64,000 nucleotides of DNA. Source: Lysobacterales bacterium. GTDB taxonomy: Bacteria; Pseudomonadota; Gammaproteobacteria; Xanthomonadales; SZUA-5. Positions 44,314 through 53,751 of the stretch are shown here, piece by piece; the stretch's first letter is position 1, and each line of letters starts with the position of its first letter. Below the pieces are notes generated by a model that worked only from the letters and a program-made list of their open reading frames with translations, did not search any database and was not told the origin of the DNA. The translations under genes were made by a program, and so were the position numbers. The stretch lies in contig JALHMG010000026.1 in the NCBI GenBank assembly GCA_022844135.1, positions 16,192-80,191 of the forward strand. Reading direction: 5' to 3'.

Positions 44314-45129
44314 TCACGGAAGATCGCTATCGCACCAACTTGAGAAACCCGCCGCGCGACCAGCAGCGTCGAGCGTGATGTACTCGCCCTCGCGCAACAC
44401 CGCGAGCGAGCGCGCATCGCCGCTGGCGACGATGGTGCCGATGTCCGTATCGGCATGGCTGAGCGCCGTGCCAGCGGGCAACGCGCCAGCGTCGATCCAG
44501 GCCAGACGGCGTTTGACGCGGCCCAGGTAATGCGTGCGGGCAACGATTTCCTGGCCGGGGTAACAGCCCTTCTTGAGGCTGAAGGCGCTCAAGCGCTGCA
44601 AGCCGAGGGCTTGCGGCAGATGTTCGTTCTGCGCGGCGCCGGTGAGCCACGGGATGCCGGCCTCGATGCAGGCGTTCCACCAATGGGAACCGGTCATGCC
44701 GCTGCCTGCGGCGATGTGCGTTGGGATGCCGGCGATGGATACGGTGCCGACTTGCCCGGACGCGTACGCCGCTCCCGGGCCGTCCTCAACCGCGACAACG
44801 TTCGCACCATGGCTGTCGCTATCGGCACCGACGCGGGCGACATCCGCCGATGCATACGTGACGGAACACTTGGCGCGCAGTTTGTACATGGTCAAGCGTT
44901 TGGCGACCGCTTCGGCATTGTCGGCCGGCATCAGCCAACGAAAGCTCGCCTCTGCGGTGCGGCGCAGGAATCCCAGGGACTGCACGCGGCCGTCGACGTT
45001 GAGGTAGCACGCGAACTGACCGGCGCCCACGTCGAGCGCCTGCACGTCGCTCGACAACTGACTATGCAAAAAGCTGCGCGCGTCGGGTCCATCGACATCG
45101 ATTTCTGCAAATTTTGGCGCAGTACTCAT
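44314..45129 (-). CDS. ygfZ: folate-binding protein YgfZ
   Basis: A 271-residue GcvT-fold protein with the YgfZ signature KKGCYPGQEIVARTHYLG near residue 190, which holds the essential Cys. YgfZ uses tetrahydrofolate and supports assembly or repair of some iron-sulfur enzymes; placement beside the succinate dehydrogenase genes is meaningful since SdhB is such a client type. The start MSTAPKFAEIDVDG at 45129 is chosen; the frame stays open 84 codons upstream, across the divergent SDHAF4-like gene. Convergent with the SNF2 gene, 39 bases apart. Confidence 0.93.
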   Translation of the reverse strand: MSTAPKFAEIDVDGPDARSFLHSQLSSDVQALDVGAGQFACYLNVDGRVQSLGFLRRTAEASFRWLMPADNAEAVAKRLTMYKLRAKCSVTYASADVARVGADSDSHGANVVAVEDGPGAAYASGQVGTVSIAGIPTHIAAGSGMTGSHWWNACIEAGIPWLTGAAQNEHLPQALGLQRLSAFSLKKGCYPGQEIVARTHYLGRVKRRLAWIDAGALPAGTALSHADTDIGTIVASGDARSLAVLREGEYITLDAAGRAAGFSSWCDSDLP

Positions 45130-45153
45130 GTTTCTTGGTGCAGACTCGTGGCT

Positions 45154-45300
45154 ATGGACGAGAACAGCATACCGACAGCGCCCCCTGCGCCCCAACCGCT
45201 GGAGCAGCCCCTGCGGCCCAAAGAAATCGGCGGCCGCGATGGCCCCGAACCCACGCGCTACGGCGATTGGGAGAAGAACGGGCGTTGTATCGATTTTTAA
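45154..45300 (+). CDS. small SDHAF4-like (DUF1674) succinate dehydrogenase assembly factor
   Basis: A 48-residue protein, easily missed. After a Pro-rich start it ends EIGGRDGPEPTRYGDWEKNG followed by RCIDF, the strongly conserved core of the DUF1674/SDHAF4 family. SDHAF4 binds flavinated SdhA and promotes its pairing with SdhB. It sits 65 bases upstream of sdhC and is likely the first gene of that operon. Only 24 bases separate its ATG from the divergent ygfZ start, so both promoters must overlap the opposite genes. Confidence 0.9.
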   Translation: MDENSIPTAPPAPQPLEQPLRPKEIGGRDGPEPTRYGDWEKNGRCIDF

Positions 45301-45365
45301 CGCCCAGTGATAAGTTGTTTCAGGCGCTGGTATTGTCCGGCGCCTGCGCGCAAGACGAGTCAAGC

Positions 45366-45740
45366 ATGAAAGCCAGGCCACTCTCCCCGCACTTGCAGGT
45401 TTACCGCCCGCAACTGACCAGCTTTACCTCGATCAGCCATCGTATCAGCGGCATCGTGCTCAGCGCCGCTGCTCTGATGGTCACCGTAGGTCTGCTGGCG
45501 TTGTCGCACGGACCGCAAGCCTTCGAACGCTTTATGGCCTTTGCCGACTCGCTGTTCGGCCGGCTGATCGTCGCCGCTTTTGTGCTGGCGACGGTGTACC
45601 ACTGGCTCAACGGCATTCGTCATCTGCTGTGGGACACCGGCTGGGGACTCGATCTGAAACGCGCCTATGCGACCGGCTGGACGGCGGTGATCGCCACGCC
45701 TGTTGTCGCTGCGGCGATTCTTTATTGGTTGTGGAGCTAA
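45366..45740 (+). CDS. sdhC: succinate dehydrogenase cytochrome b556 subunit
   Basis: A 124-residue membrane subunit with three spans. It begins SPHLQVYRPQLTSFTSISHR, where the Ser/Arg pair is part of the quinone site, and has VYHWLNGIRHLLWD in the second helix with the heme-ligand His. Start at 45366 gives the family length; the frame is open upstream through the SDHAF4-like gene. First of the sdhCDAB order. Confidence 0.95.
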   Translation: MKARPLSPHLQVYRPQLTSFTSISHRISGIVLSAAALMVTVGLLALSHGPQAFERFMAFADSLFGRLIVAAFVLATVYHWLNGIRHLLWDTGWGLDLKRAYATGWTAVIATPVVAAAILYWLWS

Positions 45741-45744
45741 CGCG

Positions 45745-46134
45745 ATGGATCGATTTCAAACCCCGATCAAACGCGTCAGTGGCCTGGGCTCGGCCAAAGA
45801 CGGCACCCATCATTGGTGGGTGCAACGCACCTCGGCACTGGCGCTGGCGGTATTGACGCCGTGGTTCATCTGGCGCTGCGCCAGCACGCCTGCGGATTTC
45901 GCCAGCGTGCGCGACATGGTGGGCCTGCCGTACAACGCGCTGCTGTTGAGCGCATTTATCGTGGCGCTGTTTTACCACGCGCAGCTCGGGTTGCAGGTTG
46001 TGGTTGAGGACTACATCCACTCGCGGCCGGCCGAAGTCGCGCTGCTTCTGGCGATCAAAGTGTTCGCGTGGCTCGGCGCCGGCGCGGCATTGCTGGCGAT
46101 TTTGTTCCAGGTTTTCGTAAGGCTGAATTCATGA
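45745..46134 (+). CDS. sdhD: succinate dehydrogenase membrane anchor subunit
   Basis: A 129-residue three-span anchor. [20 protein letters not shown] starts the first helix, and [18 protein letters not shown] contains the heme-ligand His and the Asp-Tyr pair at the ubiquinone site. Four bases after sdhC; its stop overlaps the sdhA start (ATGA). Confidence 0.94.
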   Translation: MDRFQTPIKRVSGLGSAKDGTHHWWVQRTSALALAVLTPWFIWRCASTPADFASVRDMVGLPYNALLLSAFIVALFYHAQLGLQVVVEDYIHSRPAEVALLLAIKVFAWLGAGAALLAILFQVFVRLNS

Positions 46135-47918
46135 GCACGGCGTACCCGATCCAACATCACAAGTACGACGTGATCGTCGTTGGCGCAGGCGGCGCGGGCC
46201 TGCGCGCCACGATGGGCATAGCCGCCAAAGGTTTGTCCACGGCGTGTTTGACCAAAGTGTTCCCGACGCGCAGCCACACGGTCGCCGCGCAGGGCGGCAT
46301 CAGCGCCGCGCTCGGCAATATGGGCGAGGACGACTGGCGCTATCACTTCTACGACACCATCAAAGGCTCCGACTGGCTGGGCGATCAAGACGCCATCGAG
46401 TACATGTGCAAGGAAGCGATTCCGGCGATCATTGAATTGGAGCATTACGGCGTACCGTTTTCGCGCACCGAGGATGGGAAGATTTATCAGCGCCCGTTTG
46501 GCGGCATGACCACGCGCTATGGCGAGGGTAAGGCCGAACGCACCTGCGCTGCGGCCGATCGCACCGGGCATGCGATTCTGCATGCGCTGTACCAGCAGTC
46601 GCTGCGCTTCGATGCGCGCTTCTACATCGAGTATTTCGCACTCGATCTGATCATGGACAATGGCGTGTGCCGTGGCGTGATTGCCTGGGATCTGGCCTCC
46701 GGCACGCTGCACGCGTTTCACGCGCACATGGTGGTGCTCGCCACGGGCGGCTACGGCCGCGCGTATCTGACCTGCACCTCGGCGCACACCTGCACCGGCG
46801 ATGGTAACGGCATGGTGCTGCGCGCCGGTTTGCCACTGCAGGACATGGAGTTCGTGCAATTCCACCCGACCGGCGTGTTCGGTGCCGGGTGTTTGATCAC
46901 CGAAGGTGTTCGTGGCGAGGGCGGTTACCTCACCAACGGCAAGGGCGAGCGCTTCATGGAGCGCTACGCGCCGAACGCCAAGGACCTGGCGTCGCGCGAT
47001 GTCGTGTCGCGAGCGATGACCATCGAAGTGCGCGAGGGTCGCGGCGTGGGTCCCGGCGCCGATCATATCCATTTGCACTTAGAGCACCTGGGCCCCGAAG
47101 TCATCCACGGACGGCTGCCCGGCATCGCTGAGACCGCGCGCATCTTCGCGGGTGTGGACGTTGCCAAACAGCCCATTCCAGTGCTGCCCACCGTGCACTA
47201 CAACATGGGCGGCATTCCGACCAATTACCACGGCGAAGTGGTGCGCCCGACGCCTGGAAACCCGGACACCGTGGTCCCGGGCTTGATGGCCATCGGGGAA
47301 GCCGCGTGCGTGTCGGTGCATGGCGCCAATCGCCTGGGCTCCAACTCGCTGCTCGATCTGGTGGTGTTCGGCCGCGCAGCGGCGAATCGGGCAGCCGAGG
47401 TGGTCAAGGCCGGTGCGACGCATCGCGATTTACCTGCCAGCGCCTACGATGCAGCGTTGAGCAATTTCGATCAGTTGCGGCACGCGAAGGGCTCGCTGCC
47501 CACCGCCGACATTCGCCTCAACATGCAGCGCGTCATGCAGAACGATGCGGCGGTGTTCCGCACCGGCGAGTCGCTGCAAAGCGGCTGCCAGAAGCTCAGC
47601 AAGGTCAACGCCAGCTTCGGCGATGTGCGCGTGTCCGATCATTCCTTGATCTGGAACACCGATCTGGTTGAAACCCTGGAGTTACAGAACCTCTTGGGTT
47701 CCGCGCTGGCGACCATTTATTCCGCTGAGCATCGAACCGAGAGCCGCGGCGCGCACGCCCGCGAGGATTTCCAAAACCGCGACGACGACAACTGGATGAA
47801 GCACACGATCTCGTATGTCGACGCCAAGGGCAACGTCAGCTTCGACGCCCGACCAGTGCATTTGTATACGCTGACCGATGAAGTGAAAGCGGTTCCGCCC
47901 AAGGCGCGGACGTATTGA
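46131..47918 (+). CDS. sdhA: succinate dehydrogenase flavoprotein subunit
   Basis: A 595-residue flavoprotein that oxidises succinate to fumarate. FAD-binding GAGGAGLRA (18-26), His49 in [10 protein letters not shown] for covalent FAD, active-site [21 protein letters not shown] (split: FHPTG then [12 protein letters not shown]), and [15 protein letters not shown]. Length is standard. The ATG at 46131 overlaps the sdhD stop. The stop is followed by a 197-base gap with inverted repeats before sdhB, where most operons have a short spacer. Confidence 0.97.
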   Translation: MSTAYPIQHHKYDVIVVGAGGAGLRATMGIAAKGLSTACLTKVFPTRSHTVAAQGGISAALGNMGEDDWRYHFYDTIKGSDWLGDQDAIEYMCKEAIPAIIELEHYGVPFSRTEDGKIYQRPFGGMTTRYGEGKAERTCAAADRTGHAILHALYQQSLRFDARFYIEYFALDLIMDNGVCRGVIAWDLASGTLHAFHAHMVVLATGGYGRAYLTCTSAHTCTGDGNGMVLRAGLPLQDMEFVQFHPTGVFGAGCLITEGVRGEGGYLTNGKGERFMERYAPNAKDLASRDVVSRAMTIEVREGRGVGPGADHIHLHLEHLGPEVIHGRLPGIAETARIFAGVDVAKQPIPVLPTVHYNMGGIPTNYHGEVVRPTPGNPDTVVPGLMAIGEAACVSVHGANRLGSNSLLDLVVFGRAAANRAAEVVKAGATHRDLPASAYDAALSNFDQLRHAKGSLPTADIRLNMQRVMQNDAAVFRTGESLQSGCQKLSKVNASFGDVRVSDHSLIWNTDLVETLELQNLLGSALATIYSAEHRTESRGAHAREDFQNRDDDNWMKHTISYVDAKGNVSFDARPVHLYTLTDEVKAVPPKARTY

Positions 47919-47920
47919 TC

Positions 47921-48101
47921 GTTCTCGGTTCTTGGTTCGTGGTTGAGATTGTTTAACGAGCAGGCGTCTCTCATGCGGAGAAAGCAGCGTTCAAGCGACT
48001 AGGCGCTGTGTAGACGCAAATGAACTGGATCTTGAACACGCGCAAGAACGACAAAACGGGCAACCACTGGCATCGCTAACCAAGAACTAAGAACCAGGCT
48101 C
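47921..48101. repeat. intergenic TTCTTGG repeat tract, inverted arms (second copy)
   Basis: GTTCTCGGTTCTTGGTTCG (47921-47939) at the left faces AACCAAGAACTAAGAACC (48078-48095) at the right. The units match the arms at 31605-31780. The arms nearly fill the ends of the sdhA-sdhB gap and could pair into a long hairpin inside the operon mRNA. The middle 130 bases show no similarity to the other tract. Confidence 0.65.
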
Positions 48102-48115
48102 TCCGGCACACCCAA

Positions 48116-48895
48116 ATGGCCAATTTCACGCTACCGAAGAACTCCAAGATCAATGGCGGCAAGCACCATGCTGGTAAGGGCGGCGAAAAACAGCGCCGCT
48201 TCAAGGTGTATCGCTACGATCCCGATGGCGACGAGAATCCGCGCACCGACACCTACGATGTCGATCTGGCCTCGTGCGGGCCGATGGTGCTCGATGCGCT
48301 GATCAAGATCAAAAACGAAATCGATCCGACGCTGACCTTCCGCCGCTCGTGTCGCGAAGGTATCTGCGGATCGTGCGCGATGAACATCGACGGCACCAAC
48401 ACGCTGGCGTGTACCAAAGCCATCTGCGACGTCAAGGGCGAGGTCAAGATCTACCCATTGCCGCACATGCCGGTGATCAAGGATCTGGTGCCAGACCTGA
48501 CACACTTCTATGCGCAATACGCGTCGATCAAACCGTGGATTCGCGCCAGCGCGCCGACGCCGGATCGCGAGCGTCTGCAGTCGCCAGAAGACCGCAAGAA
48601 ACTCGATGGCTTGTATGAGTGCATCTTGTGCGCCTGCTGTAGCACCTCATGCCCGAGCTACTGGTGGAATGGCGATCGCTACCTGGGACCGGCGATTTTG
48701 TTGCAGGCCTACCGCTGGATCGTCGACAGCCGCGATGAAGACACCGGCGCGCGCCTGGATGACCTGGAAGACCCGTTCCGCCTGTATCGCTGCCATACGA
48801 TCATGAACTGCGCCAAGACCTGCCCCAAAGGCCTGAATCCGGCCCTGGCGATTGCCGAGATCAAAAAGGCGATGGTTGCGCGCCGTTCGCTTTAG
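48116..48895 (+). CDS. sdhB: succinate dehydrogenase iron-sulfur subunit
   Basis: A 259-residue electron-transfer subunit. The 2Fe-2S ligands are in [10 protein letters not shown] plus the later TLAC, the 4Fe-4S site in [12 protein letters not shown], and the 3Fe-4S site in [17 protein letters not shown]. It has an extra basic N-terminal stretch ([17 protein letters not shown]), seen in other members. Last gene of sdhCDAB, convergent with rlmB. Confidence 0.97.
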   Translation: MANFTLPKNSKINGGKHHAGKGGEKQRRFKVYRYDPDGDENPRTDTYDVDLASCGPMVLDALIKIKNEIDPTLTFRRSCREGICGSCAMNIDGTNTLACTKAICDVKGEVKIYPLPHMPVIKDLVPDLTHFYAQYASIKPWIRASAPTPDRERLQSPEDRKKLDGLYECILCACCSTSCPSYWWNGDRYLGPAILLQAYRWIVDSRDEDTGARLDDLEDPFRLYRCHTIMNCAKTCPKGLNPALAIAEIKKAMVARRSL

Positions 48896-48945
48896 GCGAC
48901 GCTCTTCATCGGCGCGGGCGTCGCGCTGTTGGTCGAGCGGTGCGG

Positions 48946-49695
48946 CTAGCGCAAGCCGCGCTGCCTGACCGCCTCAAACAGCATCACCGCAGCGGCGACA
49001 CTGACGTTGAGGCTTTCGACGCCAGGCGCCATCGGAATCGACCACAGGTAGTCGCAGGTTTTGCGCGTCAGTTCGCGCAAGCCATCGCCTTCGTTGCCGA
49101 GCACGATGGCAGTCGGTCCGGTCAGGTCGGCGGCGTAAAAATCGCTGCCTTGCTCGCCCGCCGCGCCGCCGATCCAGATGCCGGCTTTCTTGAGTGCCTC
49201 CAGGGTGCGGGCCAGATTGGTCACGCGCACCAGCGGCAAACGCGCGGCGAGGCCCGCCGAGGCGCGCAGCACAGCTGCCGTCAACCCCACGGCGCGATCT
49301 TTAGGGACGATCACCGCCAGCGCGCCGGCGGCCGCTGCGGTGCGAATGCAGGCGCCCAGGTTGTGCGGGTCCTGCACGCCATCGAGCACCAGCAGCAGCG
49401 GCGCCTTGGCGCCGTCGATCAGGCGCAGAAGATCATGCTCGTCGAGCGTTTCGGGCAGGCGAAAACGCGCGACGATTCCCTGATGGCGATCGCTCGCGGC
49501 GCGCTTGTCGAGCGCCGCGCGTGCCAGCCGTTGCACAGCGATCCCGTGCCCGCGCAGGCGGTTCTGCAGCGCCTCCACGCGCGGGCTGCGCTTGCCCTCT
49601 TCGACCCACGCTTCGAGCACGCGCGACGGATCGGCATCGAGTTGCGCTTCGATGGCATTGGGACCGAGCAAAAAGTCTTCGTTGGCGTGGCTCAC
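48946..49695 (-). CDS. rlmB: 23S rRNA 2'-O-methyltransferase RlmB (SpoU/TrmH family)
   Basis: A 249-residue SPOUT methyltransferase. N-terminal substrate-binding part LGPNAIEAQLDADPSRV; C-terminal knot with LLVLDGVQDPHNLGACIRTA, AIVLGNEGDGLRELT and the close IPMAPGVESLNVSVAAAVML. It methylates the ribose of G2251 in E. coli 23S rRNA. I place the start at the GTG of 49695, which overlaps the stop of the PII-like gene (GTGA); this gives the usual RlmB length while the open frame extends 52 codons upstream inside that gene. Confidence 0.93.
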   Translation of the reverse strand: MSHANEDFLLGPNAIEAQLDADPSRVLEAWVEEGKRSPRVEALQNRLRGHGIAVQRLARAALDKRAASDRHQGIVARFRLPETLDEHDLLRLIDGAKAPLLLVLDGVQDPHNLGACIRTAAAAGALAVIVPKDRAVGLTAAVLRASAGLAARLPLVRVTNLARTLEALKKAGIWIGGAAGEQGSDFYAADLTGPTAIVLGNEGDGLRELTRKTCDYLWSIPMAPGVESLNVSVAAAVMLFEAVRQRGLR

Positions 49696-50018
49696 GGCTT
49701 GCGGTACTTGTCGCCGCGCAGCACATCGACGTCCTGGGCGAACAAGATGATCGAGTAGTGCTCGAAATAACGCTCGCGCATCTTGGCGGCGATGCGATCG
49801 ACCACATCGCTCGACGCCAGCACCTGGATTTCCACATTCTCGCCTTGCCACTCGTCGACCATCAGCCCACGCGCGCCGCGCCCCTCGCTATCGATCACCG
49901 TGTAACCGCTGACGCCCATCTGATCGAGATGGCGCAAGATGCGATCGCGCAAAAGGCGCTCGGCAACGATCGTCAACAGGCGCACCGATTGCCAGTTCAA
50001 AGCGTTCGTTGAACTCAT
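49692..50018 (-). CDS. PII-like signalling protein, SbtB type
   Basis: A 108-residue PII-fold protein: VRLLTIVAERLLRDRILRHL, then GYTVIDSEGRGARG ahead of the variable T-loop, and YFEHYSIILFAQDVDVLRG at the end. It overlaps the end of the SbtA gene by ATGA, the same pairing known from cyanobacteria, where SbtB binds adenyl nucleotides and inhibits SbtA. The C-terminal redox CGPxGC loop of some SbtB proteins is absent. Function as the SbtA regulator is inferred from the pairing. Confidence 0.85.
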   Translation of the reverse strand: MSSTNALNWQSVRLLTIVAERLLRDRILRHLDQMGVSGYTVIDSEGRGARGLMVDEWQGENVEIQVLASSDVVDRIAAKMRERYFEHYSIILFAQDVDVLRGDKYRKP

Positions 50019-50977
50019 GACAGCGCCCTCGCCACAGACAAGTAAATCGGAATCCCGATCGCCAGATTGAACGGAAAGGTGATGCCGAGCGCCGCCGTCA
50101 GATACAGCGAGGGATTGGCCTCCGGCAAGCCCATGCGCACGGCCGCTGGTGCCGCGATGTATGAAGCCGAGGCGAACATCGCACCGAATACAGCGGCGCC
50201 GCCGGGCGTAAACCCGAGCGCCGTGCCCAGCCACACCCCGAGCACGCCGTGCACCAGCGGTATCGCCAGCGCAAAGGCCACAAAACGCCAGCCGGCAATG
50301 CGCACATCCTTGAGGCGCTTGGCCGCAGCCATTCCCAGATCGAGCAGGAACAGCACCAGCACGCCATCGAACAAGGTAAAGAAAAGCGGCGTGACGCGCT
50401 GCATGCGCTCGGGGCCCGCAATCGCCCCGATCAACAGGCCGCCGCCCAGCAGCATCATCGTACGACCAGTCAGCACCTCGCGGATGCTCAGCCACATGCG
50501 CTCGCCGCCGCGGCTGTTGCGCTGCCCAAGCCATAAGCCGACCAGGATCGCCGGAATCTCCAGCGCCACCAGGATCGCCACCATGATGCCTTCGATGTCG
50601 CCGAATACCCGTGTGGCAAGATCGCGTGCGGCGATGAAAGTCACCGCCGACACCGAGCCGTAATGCGCGGCCACCGCCGCCGCATCGATGGTCGATAGTC
50701 TGACCAGTCGCCGCAGCACAACGTAAGCAAACAGTGTGGCGGCGACGCCGCCGGCGATGGTCGCCAGAATCGGCACGACCAGCGTATCGAGCGGCGCCTG
50801 CGCCACGGCCACGCCGCCCTTGAAGCCGATCGACAGCAGCAGGAACAGGCTCATCGCGCTGTGCATCGCTGGCGGCACTTCAAGATCGCTCTTGAGCGAG
50901 GTGGCGATCAGGCCGAGCACAAATGCCAGCACAATCGGCGACAACAGGTTGGCGGTGAGGAGATCGAAGCTGAGCAT
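50015..50977 (-). CDS. SbtA-type sodium-dependent bicarbonate transporter
   Basis: A 320-residue membrane protein with about ten spans in two inverted halves, matching the SbtA family: NLLSPIVLAFVLGLIATSLKSD, LLLSIGFKGGVAVAQ, AAHYGSVSAVTF and FASASYIAAPAAVRMGLPEANPS (split). The start MLSFDLLTANLL at 50977 is preferred to an upstream extension. With the SbtB-like gene it forms a bicarbonate uptake pair in a heterotroph, where it may feed carboxylases such as the acetyl-CoA carboxylase, whose biotin subunits are encoded at 61671-63496. The ion transported is inferred from the family. Confidence 0.88.
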   Translation of the reverse strand: MLSFDLLTANLLSPIVLAFVLGLIATSLKSDLEVPPAMHSAMSLFLLLSIGFKGGVAVAQAPLDTLVVPILATIAGGVAATLFAYVVLRRLVRLSTIDAAAVAAHYGSVSAVTFIAARDLATRVFGDIEGIMVAILVALEIPAILVGLWLGQRNSRGGERMWLSIREVLTGRTMMLLGGGLLIGAIAGPERMQRVTPLFFTLFDGVLVLFLLDLGMAAAKRLKDVRIAGWRFVAFALAIPLVHGVLGVWLGTALGFTPGGAAVFGAMFASASYIAAPAAVRMGLPEANPSLYLTAALGITFPFNLAIGIPIYLSVARALS

Positions 50978-51104
50978 GGCGGGTCTGTCGATTCGCGGCT
51001 TGCAGTATTCCATGACCGGCAGTTAACTTGTGCGGCGCAAGAAACGGCCCGGCGGCGCAATCGCAAGCGTTATTCTGATCGGACTTCACTGGAGGGCGGC
51101 AAAC

Positions 51105-51506
51105 ATGCGACAACATGTGTTTGGTGCGGTGTTGGCGGTGGCGATGATCGGTCCGGTTGCGGCAGCAGAAATCTGCGACGATCTGGATGCGGTGGCTGGC
51201 GGTTGGAAGGCGGTGGCCGAAACGGTTGATGCCAATCGCGATGCGGAATGGTCCGAGCAAGACATTGCCGATCTGATCGAAACCATGACCGCGTTGCACG
51301 AAGGGTCGTCGGCTTTCGCCGAGTTGATGAAGGAAGCCGGCACGCCGGAGCAAAAGGCCATGGGAACGCGGCTGGCGAACGCGATGGCGAATGTCGCCGC
51401 GCTGACCTTGGAATCGCCGGTCGACGACATCGTCGCCGCGAGCGACGAGGCCACCAACGCGATGATCGAAGTCACCGCCGATTGCGACGCGCACCACGAC
51501 CAATGA
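51105..51506 (+). CDS. small exported protein of unknown function
   Basis: A 133-residue protein with a signal peptide (residues 1-20, cleavage after AAA). The mature part is helical and acidic with two Cys (EICDDLDA near the start and TADCDAHHD at the end) that could pair. A strong GGAGGG site precedes the ATG at 51105. It is the first gene of an apparent operon with the thioesterase, GNAT and histidine kinase genes; its stop overlaps the thioesterase start. Confidence 0.72.
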   Translation: MRQHVFGAVLAVAMIGPVAAAEICDDLDAVAGGWKAVAETVDANRDAEWSEQDIADLIETMTALHEGSSAFAELMKEAGTPEQKAMGTRLANAMANVAALTLESPVDDIVAASDEATNAMIEVTADCDAHHDQ

Positions 51507-51916
51507 GCATCTTCTCCTCAGCGAGCGTCGAGCAGCTGAACGCATCCAGCAAGGGCACGCTCGCTGAGGCGTTGGGCATTGAAATCACCGAGATCGGCAG
51601 CGATTTTGTGCGCGGGCGTATGCCTGTAGACCGGCGCACGCTGCAGCCGTTCGGCTTGTTGCACGGCGGCGCCTCGGTGGCGCTCGCCGAAACCCTGGGC
51701 AGCATCGGTGGCGCGCTCGCGGCGGGCGGCGCGCAAGTGGTTGGCCTGGAAATCAACGCCAATCATATGCGTGGCAAACGCGATGGCTGGGTGACCGGAA
51801 CGGCGCGCCCCATGCACCTGGGGCGCACAACCCAGGTGTGGGAAATCCGCATCGAAGACGACACCCAGGCACTGGTGTGCGTATCGCGCCTGACGCTGGC
51901 GGTGAAGCGCGGATGA
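51503..51916 (+). CDS. hotdog-fold acyl-CoA thioesterase (YdiI/PaaI type)
   Basis: A 137-residue hotdog protein. The sequence RTLQPFGLLHGGASVALAET has the conserved HGG-x-x-x-x-x-x-E pattern with the catalytic Glu, followed by GLEINANHMRG. This is the YdiI/EntH/MenI group, hydrolysing aromatic or other acyl-CoA esters. The exact substrate is open; a menaquinone role would need other men genes, none of which is here. ATGA overlaps on both sides (51503 and 51913). Confidence 0.88.
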   Translation: MSIFSSASVEQLNASSKGTLAEALGIEITEIGSDFVRGRMPVDRRTLQPFGLLHGGASVALAETLGSIGGALAAGGAQVVGLEINANHMRGKRDGWVTGTARPMHLGRTTQVWEIRIEDDTQALVCVSRLTLAVKRG

Positions 51917-52395
51917 GCGCGGGCGTGGAACTGGTCGCGTACGCGCCGTCGCTGGCGCGCGCCTTCCACGACATCAACATCGCCTGGATTGAGACCATGT
52001 TCGAGGTCGAGCCGCACGACCGCGAAGTGCTTGAAAACCCACAGGCGATGATCATCGACAAGGGCGGGGCAGTGCTGTTCGCGCGCCTGCCTGAGCTTGG
52101 CATCGTCGGCGCCTGCGCATTGATGCCCAACCCGGCAGGTGGCGTTGAATTGACCAAGATGGGCGTGCTCGAAGAAGCGCGTGGACGCGGCGTCGGCGAG
52201 TTCCTGCTGGCTGCGGCAATCGAGCGGGCGCGCCTTATGCGTGCGCCCTTGTTCTTGCTCACCAATCGCAAATGCGCCACGGCCATCCGCTTGTACGAGC
52301 GCTACGGTTTCGTGCACGACGGCGAGATCATGGCCAGGCACGGCGGCGACTACAGCCGTTGCGATGTCGCCATGCGCTTTGTCGGGCGCGACTGA
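51913..52395 (+). CDS. GNAT family N-acetyltransferase
   Basis: A 160-residue acetyltransferase. LTKMGVLEEARGRGVGEFLL holds the acetyl-CoA motif (R-G-x-G-x-G), and RKCATAIRLYERYGFVHDGE is the usual C-terminal motif. Start at 51913 overlaps the thioesterase stop. Substrate unknown. Sits between the thioesterase and the sensor kinase in the same operon. Confidence 0.87.
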   Translation: MSAGVELVAYAPSLARAFHDINIAWIETMFEVEPHDREVLENPQAMIIDKGGAVLFARLPELGIVGACALMPNPAGGVELTKMGVLEEARGRGVGEFLLAAAIERARLMRAPLFLLTNRKCATAIRLYERYGFVHDGEIMARHGGDYSRCDVAMRFVGRD

Positions 52396-52397
52396 CC

Positions 52398-53678
52398 ATG
52401 CAGCGCCTGACCGGCTGGGTGTTCCTGATGAGCTCGGCGGCACTCGGTGGCGCGGCGTTATCGCGATGGCTCACTGGCGTGCCGTTGGTTGTGATTTGTC
52501 TGCTGCTCGCTGCTCTGCTCGGCTGGCTGGCGCTGCGCCGGGAACAAGCGCCGAGCACGGAACACTTGCGTGCGCTGGCGACGCTGGTGGCCGCTTGGAA
52601 AGACGCCGATTTTTCGACCTCGATTCGCGAGCCGGCGGAGCTCGATCTTGCCGAGCTGACGCGTACCTTGAATGCCCTGGGCGGCGAGTTGCGCGACGAG
52701 CGACAGCGGCTCATCCAGCGCGAGCTGCTTCTGGAAACGGTCGTGCAGAACACGCCAACGGCGTTGCTCCTGACCGATCCACGGCAGCGCGTCGTTTACG
52801 CCAATGTCGCCGCGCGCGAGCTGTTCGCGGTCAGCGGCAAGCTGGAAGGCTGGAAGGTCGATGAGTTGATCGCGCGGTTGCCCGGCGAATTGGCGGATTT
52901 GATGACCCGCGGTCAGGACGGCTTGATCACCCTGCAACCGGGCGATGAGGAGGAAGTGTTCCATGTCACGCGGCGCGGTTTCGAGTTGCATGGCCGGCCG
53001 CATACCCTGACGATGGTGCGGCGCCTGACGCGCGAGCTGGCGCGCCAGGAAGTTACTACCTGGAAGAAGGTCATCCGGGTCATCAGCCACGAGATCAACA
53101 ACGCGCTCGGACCGATCGCATCGATGGCGCACTCGGGCAGTGTTTATGCCGATCGCGGCGACGTTGAGCGGCTCAAGCAAGTATTTGCGGCGATCAACGA
53201 ACGCGCGCGCCATCTCGAAGGCTTTATCGGCGGCTATGCGCGTTTTGCGCGTTTGCCGGCGCCGCAGCGTAGCGTCGTTCCGTGGACTGATGTGCTCCGC
53301 ACCGTGGTCGAATCCGAGCAAGTACGCATCGACGGCGCCTTGCCGGAAGCGCCGGCGTTGGTCGATCGCGCGCAGATCGAGCAGTTGTTGATCAACCTGG
53401 TGAAGAACGCCATCGAAGCCGGCTCGCCGCGCGAGGCCATCGAGATCGAAGTCAGCGATCTGGGCCCGCAATTCCGACTGCAACTTCGCGACCGCGGCAG
53501 CGGCATGAGCGAGGCCGTGCTCGCCCAGGCGCTACTGCCGTTCTATTCCACCAAACGCACCGGCACCGGATTGGGCCTGGCCCTCGCACGCGAAATCGTT
53601 GAAGCCCACGGCGGCCGCATCCGGCTTTCCAATCGCGATGGCGGCGGCTTGGTGGTGAGTCTGTGGTTGCCGAAATAG
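52398..53678 (+). CDS. membrane sensor histidine kinase, NtrY-like catalytic part
   Basis: A 426-residue kinase: two N-terminal membrane spans (about 5-24 and 28-47), a linker, a PAS-like domain (about 112-200, ALLLTDPRQRVVYANVAA), the H-box ISHEINNALGPI with His231, and an HATPase domain (LLINLVKNAIEAG, DRGSGM, GTGLGLALAREI). The H-box HEI-N-x-L-x-P resembles NtrY. No response regulator gene adjoins, so the partner is unknown. It follows the GNAT gene by 2 bases. Confidence 0.9.
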   Translation: MQRLTGWVFLMSSAALGGAALSRWLTGVPLVVICLLLAALLGWLALRREQAPSTEHLRALATLVAAWKDADFSTSIREPAELDLAELTRTLNALGGELRDERQRLIQRELLLETVVQNTPTALLLTDPRQRVVYANVAARELFAVSGKLEGWKVDELIARLPGELADLMTRGQDGLITLQPGDEEEVFHVTRRGFELHGRPHTLTMVRRLTRELARQEVTTWKKVIRVISHEINNALGPIASMAHSGSVYADRGDVERLKQVFAAINERARHLEGFIGGYARFARLPAPQRSVVPWTDVLRTVVESEQVRIDGALPEAPALVDRAQIEQLLINLVKNAIEAGSPREAIEIEVSDLGPQFRLQLRDRGSGMSEAVLAQALLPFYSTKRTGTGLGLALAREIVEAHGGRIRLSNRDGGGLVVSLWLPK

Positions 53679-53751
53679 CGGGTCTATTGGGCCGCGCAAA
53701 ATCCTGCCTGCACAACGGGCGTCCTGGCGCGCGTGGAGGCGATTTTTCGAG

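Noticed and set aside
48020..48079. A 19-residue frame (starting MNWILNTRKNDK) in the sdhA-sdhB gap
   Set aside because: No ribosome site and no known family; it lies between the arms of the TTCTTGG repeat and is too short to support from one sequence.
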